Shown: positions 8,206-15,203 of the stretch, one piece after another
How the letters are laid out: every line of letters begins with the position of its first letter
Numbering within the stretch: the first letter of the stretch is position 1
DNA from: CAYUET01 sp964443875
GTDB lineage: Bacteria > Auribacterota > JAFGBW01
Direction: 5' to 3'
Assembly: GCA_964443875.1 (NCBI GenBank)
Contig: CAYUET010000042.1
Location: 1 to 18,651, forward strand
Length of the DNA stretch: 18,651 nt
Translations under genes and position numbers: made by a program
The notes under the pieces: generated by a model
Database searches by the model: none
What the model was told of the DNA's origin: nothing
What the model saw: the letters and a program-made list of their open reading frames with translations, nothing else

Positions 8206-9506
8206 GAATATTAGCCATTCAGCCCTGGATTTATGATTTTGCCGCGCATGATTTCTGGCTTCAGCCCTATGGATTTTATGTGATGCTGACTTACCTTATG
8301 AATCAGGGATGTGAAGTGGATTTTGTGGATTGCCTGAAGCCCACCCTGAAACAGGATGAGTTCGGAAAGGGAAAGTACCCGGCAGAAGAGATTGAAAAAC
8401 CGGAAATTTTGAAAAAGATTCCAAGATATTATAAACGGTACGGTATTACGAAGGATGAATTTGAAAAACAGATTCAGAATAAGAATCCTGATTATATCTT
8501 AATCACCTCCTCCATGACTTACTGGTATCCGGCTGTCGTGGAGGCCTGTCAGCGGGTTAAGAAATATTACCCGGGAGTCCCTGTGATTGTGGGAGGCACT
8601 TACGCTTCTTTGTGTTATGAACACGCGCAAAAAACACTTCCCTGTGATAAAATTTACAGGAATCATGAGCTGAAAAAGTTTTTTGAAGATCTCGGAATCC
8701 CCTATAAGGAAGAGGATTATCTTAAGACTCTTCCCCGATATGAAGACTTTGACTATAACCGGAAATACGCCGTCTTGAGAACTTCGTACGGCTGTCCTTT
8801 CAACTGTGTTTATTGCAGCATAAAAAAATCCTTTCCCGGATTTTTTCGTCTTCCTCCGGAAAAGGTCATGGAGTTCATTACTCATTATTACAATACCGGG
8901 ATTAAGAATTTTGTGTTTTATGATGACGCCTTTCTTTACGAAAATGAATCGGTGAAACAATTTTTAAGACCTGTTGCCGCCAGAGGGTGGGATATCCGTT
9001 TTCATACACCCAATGCAATTCATCTGCGTTATCTGGATGAGGAAACGGCACATCTTCTTAAGCAGACAAATTTTATTCATCCGCATTTCGGTCTTGAAAC
9101 CATGGACAGTGATCTTCAGAAAGACTGGGGAGGAAAGGTCAGCCGGAAAGATCTGGAGAGTGCCATCCGTCTTTTGAAAAATGCAGGGTATAAAGACGGG
9201 GAATTCTGTGTGTATCTTTTATTTGGTTATCCGGGACAGGATCTGGAGGAATTGAAATCCGATGTGACTCATCTTAATGATTTGGGGGTCAGGGTCTCTC
9301 TTTCGGAATTTTCTCCGGTTCCGGGCACTGCTATTTTTAACTCTTTTGCCAATGAACTCATGGATCCTCTGGTTCATAATAATTCCATTTTCGGATTTTT
9401 TTCACCGCACGATATGATGCATCTCTGGACCATTAAAAATGAAATCAAGGAAATGCAGAGAGCCCGCTTCGGTACGATTAATTCCGATATTCATAAAGCC
9501 TCCTGA
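8202..9506 (+). CDS. B12-binding-domain-type radical SAM protein
   Basis: This 434-residue protein has an N-terminal Rossmann-like domain (about 1-150) of the cobalamin-binding kind, seen in PDYILITSS and VPVIVGGTYASL. A radical-SAM barrel follows. The [4Fe-4S] cluster motif is CPFNCVYC, with Cys198, Cys202 and Cys205 (CX3CX2C). Downstream barrel elements include FVFYDDAF, a HFGLET strand for SAM/glycine contacts, and GYPGQDLEEL near 335. The N-terminal domain does not show an obvious DxHxxG cobalamin motif, so B12 may not be bound. The reaction is unknown; relatives methylate or rearrange unactivated carbons. The gene overlaps the upstream flavoprotein by ATGA and is followed after three bases by a second radical-SAM gene, suggesting one operon. 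Confidence 0.82.
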   Translation: MRILAIQPWIYDFAAHDFWLQPYGFYVMLTYLMNQGCEVDFVDCLKPTLKQDEFGKGKYPAEEIEKPEILKKIPRYYKRYGITKDEFEKQIQNKNPDYILITSSMTYWYPAVVEACQRVKKYYPGVPVIVGGTYASLCYEHAQKTLPCDKIYRNHELKKFFEDLGIPYKEEDYLKTLPRYEDFDYNRKYAVLRTSYGCPFNCVYCSIKKSFPGFFRLPPEKVMEFITHYYNTGIKNFVFYDDAFLYENESVKQFLRPVAARGWDIRFHTPNAIHLRYLDEETAHLLKQTNFIHPHFGLETMDSDLQKDWGGKVSRKDLESAIRLLKNAGYKDGEFCVYLLFGYPGQDLEELKSDVTHLNDLGVRVSLSEFSPVPGTAIFNSFANELMDPLVHNNSIFGFFSPHDMMHLWTIKNEIKEMQRARFGTINSDIHKAS

Positions 9507-9509
9507 TTA

Positions 9510-10367
9510 ATGAGCCCTGAAATCAGAGAAATTAAATGTGAGAGAGTTCTGAATCCTACAGGAATTGATCTGGGGGATTTTGTGATTAATCCCTACCGGG
9601 GCTGCGCCTTTGGATGCCTTTTCTGTTATGTCCGCTTTAATAAAAATACGCTTAAGGAATCAAGACCCTGGGGAAGTTATGTGGACGTCCGCCTCCATAT
9701 GCCGGATCTGCTTGAAAAAGAAATCCTTCAAAAGAAGCCTGAAAAGGTTTTGCTGGGATCAACCACGGAATGCTTTCAGTCTGCAGAGAAAAAATACGGA
9801 CTGACCCGAAAAATCCTGGAGATTCTTCAGAAACGCGGGGTACGTTATACCCTTCTGACCCGCTCACCGGATATTCTGGATGTGGAAGATATCCTTAAAA
9901 AAGGGGGATGTAATGCGGTTTATTTTACTGTAAACGGCTATTCGGATTCTTATAAGCAAAAATTTGAACCGCTGACCCCGTCTTTTGACAGGCGATTTGA
10001 AGTGATTGCAAAGCTTAAAGAATCAGGAATTCCTGTTATTCCTTATTTTTGTCCTCTTATGCCTTTTATTTCAGATTATAAGGGATTTATGAAAAAATCT
10101 AACGGCTTTGAACGCATTGAGCTGGAAGCCTTGAATTTTAATTTAGGAAATATCCAGGCGATTCTTTCCGCGATTGCTGAAGTTGATTCGCAACTGGAGA
10201 AAAATTACAGAAAAATGATGCAGGAAGAAGATTATTATTCTGAAGTATGGAGGAATATTCAGGATGAATTGACTCAACTTGCTCAACAGGGAAAAACGAA
10301 TCACCATATTTTTGTACATCGTTTTCAATCGTGGTTTGAAAATAGCTATCAGACTGGAACTCTATAG
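9510..10367 (+). CDS. SplB-like radical SAM protein
   Basis: This 285-residue protein belongs to the spore-photoproduct-lyase-like radical-SAM family that is widespread outside spore formers. The opening VLNPTGI and INPYRGCAFGC are typical. The cluster motif is C32-AFG-C36-LF-C39, followed by Tyr40. Other family features are LLGSTTECFQSAEKKYGLTR, LLTRSPDI and a FTVNGYSD strand. Most members of this short family have no proven substrate, and true DNA photoproduct repair should not be assumed. The ATG lies only three bases after the previous stop with no Shine-Dalgarno in between, so translation is probably coupled. It is the last gene of the compact run; a hairpin follows at 10375-10396. Confidence 0.82.
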   Translation: MSPEIREIKCERVLNPTGIDLGDFVINPYRGCAFGCLFCYVRFNKNTLKESRPWGSYVDVRLHMPDLLEKEILQKKPEKVLLGSTTECFQSAEKKYGLTRKILEILQKRGVRYTLLTRSPDILDVEDILKKGGCNAVYFTVNGYSDSYKQKFEPLTPSFDRRFEVIAKLKESGIPVIPYFCPLMPFISDYKGFMKKSNGFERIELEALNFNLGNIQAILSAIAEVDSQLEKNYRKMMQEEDYYSEVWRNIQDELTQLAQQGKTNHHIFVHRFQSWFENSYQTGTL

Positions 10368-10374
10368 AATGTGT

Positions 10375-10396
10375 ATCTCTTTGTGCGCAAAGATAT
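10375..10396 (+). terminator. Hairpin just after the SplB-like gene
   Basis: The sequence ATCTCTTTG-TGCG-CAAAGATAT forms a stem of six pairs, one mismatch and two further pairs, with a 4-base loop. It begins eight bases after the stop at 10367. No strong U-tract follows, so it would be a weak or factor-dependent terminator, or a processing site. The remaining bases to 10492 are AT-rich and should hold the promoter for the next gene, but I cannot place its boxes. Confidence 0.3.
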
Positions 10397-10492
10397 TGTG
10401 ATTATTTATGTCTGGGATTTTCTTTTTTTTGAAATTCTCCTTATTTTCAGCCAGGGAATTGACGGAAGCAAGTTCATGAGGTATATAGAGAT

Positions 10493-13408
10493 ATGTATAA
10501 AAAATTCAATATCCCGTTTTTATTGTTTTTATTCGTTACACTCTCACTTTCTTCAGATTTTAAAGTTTATTCCCTTTCCCCAAAAACGATTCTGGATACC
10601 GGTTCATCCGCGGTTTCTAAAGAAAATAGTATTGTTTCCCTGTTGCATTTGCTTTCTGATAATCAGATCATAGATAAAACCTCCATTCTTGAACTGCTCT
10701 TCAAAAATCTTAAAATGCCGTCCACCAATCCCATTCATTCGCTTCGTGAAGTGCTGGCGAATCTTTCCCTTGATGACAGGCAGGTTTCTGAACTTCTAGC
10801 TTCCCACATTCCTTCTTTTGTAGAATGGAGAGCAGGGGAAGGTGAGTCTTATCCCGAAATGGTTGATAAAACCCAATGGATACTGATCGAATCCTCTGAG
10901 CCCTTTGAAATAAAGGAAGTTTCCAGAACCATTCCCGGAAGTGACGCTCCTTTTAAAAAGTCCTTTTTACTTGACGGCAGGCATTTTGTTCTTCTTCCTC
11001 CTGTGTTTGAGGGAGGAAGGACTGTGGTTACTCTTAGGGAAAATCCTGTTTCTCCTTCCCTTAATTCCAGGGACGTGCTATTTCAGAGTAAAAGAGAAAA
11101 TCTTGAAACCTACATCCAGTACACCGCGAAGATTTTAAATCGTCTTCAATCTCTTATCAGCCGTCTTTCCCATTATTTCAATCCGGAATTAAAGCTCTTT
11201 TGCGATAATCTTGTCCGTGAATTTGATTCTGCGGGTCTGGACTGGAATCATCTTTCTGAAAATTTCAGACTTGTTCAGAATCAAAAATATACTTTGAACG
11301 AGTCTGGTTCCATGCTGCAGATTGACAGACAGAAGAAAAAAATTTTACTCCCCTTTCATCTCATCAATCAATACAAACGCAGACGTCTGCTGATTCCTTC
11401 ATTTCATTTATACCGGATTCTTCTTCAGGACCTCGCTACTCAGTTGAATATTTCAATGCACCCTGCTTTTGGCGGAGAAAAACAGCGGAAATATCAACTG
11501 ACCCCTTCGGAATGGAGAGAGAAGCTTCTTCAGGCTGATTCTTTTCCTCCGACTAATATTCGGCTCATTCAGCTAAGTGCCAGGGTGGAAGGTCAAAAAC
11601 CCGGTCAAATTACAGAAGCGAATATTCTGGAATGGAAATCCATGGGTTTTAACACGGTATACCTCATGGGAGTATGGCATCCCTCCAGGTTTTCAAATGA
11701 TTACAATAAACATTGGGGAAAAGAGAGGACAGCATCCGCTTTTTCAATTACTTCCTATACCATTAATCCCGATATCGGCGGTGAAGAAGCGGTTGAACAT
11801 CTGATTAGTCTTCTTAAAAAACACAGAATGAAGCTGATGCTGGATTTTGTTCCAAACCATATGGCTCTGGATAATGATTATCTTCCCCTGCATCCTGAAT
11901 ATTTCAAGCATGATGTGCCTTCTTCAAATTACTGGATTGATCCGGGGCTGTACGACAGCCGTAATCCTGAAAACTGGCCTCACCATCCGGATGGTTCAGT
12001 TCGATTCCGTCTCTGGTATGCCAAAAATTTTAATGATCCTGTTCTTCCACAGACGGCTGATCATTTTTTATTGCAGGAATTAAACCCTGAAGGAAAGCAG
12101 GTTCAGGTAACGAAATTTTTTCACGGAAATCATGACTGGAGGGATACTGTTCAGGTTGATTTCCAGAATCCTCATGCAAGAGCCTTTATGAGGAGCAATT
12201 ATCTTAAGGCAGTGGAAATGACCCAGGGCGGAGGAATTCGTTCTGACTTTGTTCATGTTACCCTTCAGAAGAAGTTTAAAGAAAGTTGGACAAATGAGGA
12301 TTGGGCCTATTTTCTCAGGAAATGGAAAGGAGTGGATCAGATGCCCCAGTTCACCCGGAATGAATGGGAACAATCCGTAGAAAAGTTTCTTGCTCTTTTT
12401 CCCTCTCTGAATAAACAATGGAAAGAAGACAATGAAGAATCCGTTGCTTTTCTGGATTCTTTTATACAGCGCTATCAGAGCAATCTCAATGCATCAGGGC
12501 TGGCCTACCTTTCTCTTGCCCACGCCTTTCACTATGAGGGTTTAAAGGAAGTCCTTCAGGCGAAACTTTTTCCTGAAATGAGTGCCGAAACATACCGTGA
12601 GGTCTATGACGCAGTATCCACCCTTCGATTTCTGGAATTTATGGAAAGCTGTATCCTTGATGCCGCAAAATATTATCCTGAGACAATCAACATCTGCGAA
12701 GCCTATGAAAATGAAGCTTACCTTTCAAGTCTTGGGCTTATTGTTTACGGCTCCTATTTCTGCAATCTTCTTGTAAAAGACAAAGCCTCTCTTTCAGACA
12801 GTACTAATCGCTTCTTTAATGAATTGAAAGAGGTTCCCAAAGAATGGCCGCTGGAAAAATGGACGCTTTATCTGCAGAATTTTGATGAAACTCCGGCCAT
12901 TACCATGATGTCGCTTGATGACATTATTTTCAAGGCCTCATTGCTTTTCGGCTTACCCGGTTTAAAATATGTGGAATGGGGGCTTCTGGAAGGCAACAGA
13001 AGCCGTCTAGGTGCCGACTGGATAAAAACCCATATTGATGAATCTGCAAAAGCGGTTTTAAAACCTTTTTTTAAAAAACTTTTATCCAGGGCGCAACTTC
13101 CGGTCATTACCCGGGGAAGCCTTCATACTTTTGACCTCTGGTCGGGAGTGCGTGGATACAGCCGAAAATCCAATGGGGACGAGGTCTATGTGATTTCCAA
13201 TATTAATGACGTTCAGACGGTTATTCCACTGAACAGGCTTTTTAAACGGACTGATGCTTCTTCTGTTTCGATTCTTGTCTCCACAAATGAAGGAGCTGTT
13301 CTGAATAAGGATGCTCTGGTTCTTCCACCCCGTTCATCGGTGTGGATTCGGTATCATAAATATCAGGGCTTAATAACGGAGAGGTTCGCTTTTCAGCAAT
13401 CTGCATGA
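10493..13408 (+). CDS. Secreted GH13 (alpha-amylase family) protein, large and unusual
   Basis: This 971-residue protein begins with a signal peptide (MYKKFN, then a hydrophobic core to about 21), so it probably acts in the periplasm or outside. Residues about 25-350 have no recognised fold. The GH13 barrel starts around 355. Region I is DFVPNH (D451, N455, H456). Region II is GIRSD (R583, nucleophile D585). Region III is NICEAYE with the acid/base Glu736, and region IV is LQNFDET with D798. Region IV normally reads NHD; here Phe797 replaces the His that stabilises the transition state. About 150 residues separate regions II and III, far more than the usual 25-40, and they form a helical insert. 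The substrate is likely an alpha-glucan, but altered or lost activity is possible. A GAGG lies 10 bases before the ATG. The stop overlaps the next gene. Confidence 0.82.
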   Translation: MYKKFNIPFLLFLFVTLSLSSDFKVYSLSPKTILDTGSSAVSKENSIVSLLHLLSDNQIIDKTSILELLFKNLKMPSTNPIHSLREVLANLSLDDRQVSELLASHIPSFVEWRAGEGESYPEMVDKTQWILIESSEPFEIKEVSRTIPGSDAPFKKSFLLDGRHFVLLPPVFEGGRTVVTLRENPVSPSLNSRDVLFQSKRENLETYIQYTAKILNRLQSLISRLSHYFNPELKLFCDNLVREFDSAGLDWNHLSENFRLVQNQKYTLNESGSMLQIDRQKKKILLPFHLINQYKRRRLLIPSFHLYRILLQDLATQLNISMHPAFGGEKQRKYQLTPSEWREKLLQADSFPPTNIRLIQLSARVEGQKPGQITEANILEWKSMGFNTVYLMGVWHPSRFSNDYNKHWGKERTASAFSITSYTINPDIGGEEAVEHLISLLKKHRMKLMLDFVPNHMALDNDYLPLHPEYFKHDVPSSNYWIDPGLYDSRNPENWPHHPDGSVRFRLWYAKNFNDPVLPQTADHFLLQELNPEGKQVQVTKFFHGNHDWRDTVQVDFQNPHARAFMRSNYLKAVEMTQGGGIRSDFVHVTLQKKFKESWTNEDWAYFLRKWKGVDQMPQFTRNEWEQSVEKFLALFPSLNKQWKEDNEESVAFLDSFIQRYQSNLNASGLAYLSLAHAFHYEGLKEVLQAKLFPEMSAETYREVYDAVSTLRFLEFMESCILDAAKYYPETINICEAYENEAYLSSLGLIVYGSYFCNLLVKDKASLSDSTNRFFNELKEVPKEWPLEKWTLYLQNFDETPAITMMSLDDIIFKASLLFGLPGLKYVEWGLLEGNRSRLGADWIKTHIDESAKAVLKPFFKKLLSRAQLPVITRGSLHTFDLWSGVRGYSRKSNGDEVYVISNINDVQTVIPLNRLFKRTDASSVSILVSTNEGAVLNKDALVLPPRSSVWIRYHKYQGLITERFAFQQSA

Positions 13409-14346
13409 TGAATGGATTTTATTGTATGAAAAAACTAATACTATTATCCATGTTTTTATTTTTACAATATTTTATTTACCCTCTTTCACCCAAATCATTT
13501 TTTACTTCACAAGAAGAATCTTTTTTTGAGTATCTTCAGAAAAATGCCACTTATTTTCAGGGAAATCAGTATTCCTGTTTTGACCTGTCTGAGCTTTCAG
13601 TTGTTTTAAAAATCTTAAAAAAAGCAAATGCCGGTTTTTCAGAAGAGGAATTTATTAAACCCTTTCAGCTTGTTATTGAACGCATCCCCCTGGAAAAGCT
13701 TATGTGTGGAGAAATTTTTCCTAAAACAATCGCTGTAAGATTAATTGAGAAAGGGATTATGCCCGCCAATTCCGATGTGCTGCCTGACGCCTTACTTCAG
13801 GAGAGAGTTATACCTTTTAATACTTTTTTTGCCAATGAATTTAATGCAATCAAAAAGTCTTCCGGAGAAGAGTTGGAGAGGCATATTAAAATAATCAAAA
13901 ACGCTCTGGAGGGTTTTAAAAAAACACTGGAGCAAATGGCCTCCTTCGGTATTGTGGACACAGATCCTGTCCAGGCTTTTCCAAATTATGGAGTGACAGA
14001 GGGTGGAAGGGTTGTCTGTTTTGATTTCAGTCACCTTAAACCTATAGAAGAGGCTTCAGCTTTTCATGTGCTCAGACTTTTGAGAAAAGCGCTTAATGAA
14101 TTTGATTCTTATGCAGGGGCGGGCTCTCCGGCTTTTAAAATTCCGATTCAAATATACCGGGAGTTTTCCGATTTTATGCTTCTGGAGGTTAAGTATTGTG
14201 AATCGACTGTGCTGAATGCGGATATGAAAATCAATTCTCAGGCTGATGCTTTTAAATCCTATTATCAGATTGTTCAGGATGATCCGGCGATCTCTCAGGT
14301 GAATCTTCTGTATGAGAAATCTTTTCTGATTAATAAGGCAGCCTGA
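13405..14346 (+). CDS. Secreted protein with a kinase-like C-lobe signature
   Basis: The 313-residue product starts at an ATG overlapping the upstream TGA. A second ATG at 13426 (MKKLILL) gives a more typical signal peptide, so the true start may be seven codons later. Numbered from 13405, LLQERVIPF around E133 resembles a kinase hinge. It is followed by a long helix and then GIVDTDPVQAFPNYG with D185, D187 and N194, and GRVVCFDFSHL with D207. The Asn-to-Asp spacing is 13 residues, as between the catalytic-loop Asn and the DFG Asp of protein kinases and aminoglycoside phosphotransferases. There is no HRD-type motif or confident N-lobe ATP loop, so it may be a pseudokinase, or the match may be chance. 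It is probably translated with the GH13 gene, whose product shares the Y-x-LSPK start of the mature protein. Confidence 0.6.
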   Translation: MMNGFYCMKKLILLSMFLFLQYFIYPLSPKSFFTSQEESFFEYLQKNATYFQGNQYSCFDLSELSVVLKILKKANAGFSEEEFIKPFQLVIERIPLEKLMCGEIFPKTIAVRLIEKGIMPANSDVLPDALLQERVIPFNTFFANEFNAIKKSSGEELERHIKIIKNALEGFKKTLEQMASFGIVDTDPVQAFPNYGVTEGGRVVCFDFSHLKPIEEASAFHVLRLLRKALNEFDSYAGAGSPAFKIPIQIYREFSDFMLLEVKYCESTVLNADMKINSQADAFKSYYQIVQDDPAISQVNLLYEKSFLINKAA

Positions 14347-14455
14347 CTCAAAGATTTTTTTCTTTCATGATAAAGTTCAAATCTCTTATGCCGGATGTTT
14401 TTGTAATATTTTTAGGGATGCTTTTGAAAAATTTAAAAAATGTTTTAAAAAATAA

Positions 14456-14474
14456 TAAACTAAGTTATAGTTTA
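14456..14474 (+). promoter_or_regulatory. Perfect palindrome overlapping a -10 box before rex: candidate operator
   Basis: TAAACTA-agtta-TAGTTTA is a perfect 7-base inverted repeat with a 5-base spacer, ending five bases before the rex ATG. TATAGT at 14466-14471, one base off TATAAT, lies inside it, so a bound dimer would block RNA polymerase. No good -35 box is visible. A start point 7-9 bases downstream of TATAGT would give a leaderless or nearly leaderless mRNA, and there is no Shine-Dalgarno. It does not match the usual Rex consensus TTGTnA-N6-TnACAA well, although TTACAA at 14472-14477 matches one half-site. Autoregulation by Rex is an inference. Confidence 0.4.
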
Positions 14475-14479
14475 CAACT

Positions 14480-15115
14480 ATGATCAAAACCAAAAATTTA
14501 ATGAATGAAAATATCATCCTGAGGCTTTCAAAATACAAGAATGCCTTGAACCAGTTTAAATCCATGGGATTTGTAAAGATTTTTTCGGATAATCTTGCGG
14601 ATTATATCGGCGTCTCCCCTGCCCTGGTGCGCAAGGATTTTTCCATGTTTGGGCTGACGGGGCAAAAAAAAGGCGGATATTTTATTGATCCTGTACTGGA
14701 TAAAATTCATCATATTCTGGGGAAGGATCAGATTCACCAGGTTATACTGGTGGGGGTTGGAAAACTGGGTGCCGCTTTATTGAATTATCCGGGATTTGAA
14801 AAAGAGGAAATGAAAATGGTTGCCGCTTTTGATATAGATCCTGAGAAAGTGAAAGTTTCCAATATTCCTGTTTTTCCGGTAGATATCCTGCCCAAATTTG
14901 CCAAAAAGTATAACATACGGACCGGGATTATCTGTACTCCGGCTGTGGCTGCACAACAGGTTGCTGATCTGATGATTCAGTCCGGAATCAAAGGGATTCT
15001 CAATTTTGCTCCTGTGAACATCAAAGAACCGGAGGGAATTGTCATTAAAAACGTGGATATCGCCATTTTTCTGGAAAACGTGATTTATTATGTCAATGCG
15101 ATAGAGAAAACGTAA
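14480..15115 (+). CDS. rex: Redox-sensing transcriptional repressor Rex
   Basis: Rex is a homodimeric repressor that senses the NADH/NAD+ ratio and releases its operators when NADH rises. In anaerobes it typically controls fermentation and energy genes. The 211-residue length is normal for the family. Residues about 1-80 are the winged-helix domain, with the recognition segment SPALVRKDFSMFG. The Rossmann domain starts at VILVGVGKLGAALLNYPGF, whose NADH motif is G92-V-G94-K-L-G97. An FDIDPEKV strand with the acidic NAD-selective end follows, and the C-terminal swapped helix (NVIYYVNAIE) closes the dimer. No recognised Rex target gene is next to it. It stands alone on the plus strand, facing the convergent sensor genes. 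Confidence 0.93.
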   Translation: MIKTKNLMNENIILRLSKYKNALNQFKSMGFVKIFSDNLADYIGVSPALVRKDFSMFGLTGQKKGGYFIDPVLDKIHHILGKDQIHQVILVGVGKLGAALLNYPGFEKEEMKMVAAFDIDPEKVKVSNIPVFPVDILPKFAKKYNIRTGIICTPAVAAQQVADLMIQSGIKGILNFAPVNIKEPEGIVIKNVDIAIFLENVIYYVNAIEKT

Positions 15116-15117
15116 CC

Positions 15118-15146
15118 CGAATTTTGCACGTAGTGACAAATATTCG
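15118..15146 (+). terminator. Hairpin after rex between convergent genes
   Basis: The sequence CGAATTTTGCAC-GTA-GTGACAAATATTCG begins three bases after the rex stop. It can form a stem of about 12 pairs interrupted by two single-base bulges, with a 3-base loop. A T6 run lies about 12 bases further on at about 15159-15164, not directly after the stem. The minus-strand gene ends at 15204, so this may help separate convergent transcripts. It is a weak candidate for an intrinsic terminator. Confidence 0.35.
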
Positions 15147-15203
15147 GCCTGCAACGCTTTTTTATACAATATACAGGATACAGGTTAAGATAAAACAGCA
15201 CTT

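Noticed and set aside
8499..8960. Minus-strand open frame of 153 codons inside the radical-SAM gene
   Set aside because: Antisense to a conserved domain, with no recognisable protein features.
9510..10367. True spore photoproduct lyase, implying a spore former
   Set aside because: Short SplB-like radical-SAM proteins are common in non-spore-formers, and no other sporulation gene is visible; the CgeB similarity is likewise only to a broad glycosyltransferase group.
10371..10673. Plus-strand open frame of 100 codons overlapping the GH13 gene start
   Set aside because: It overlaps the signal-peptide coding region of a well-supported gene in another frame and has no recognisable product.
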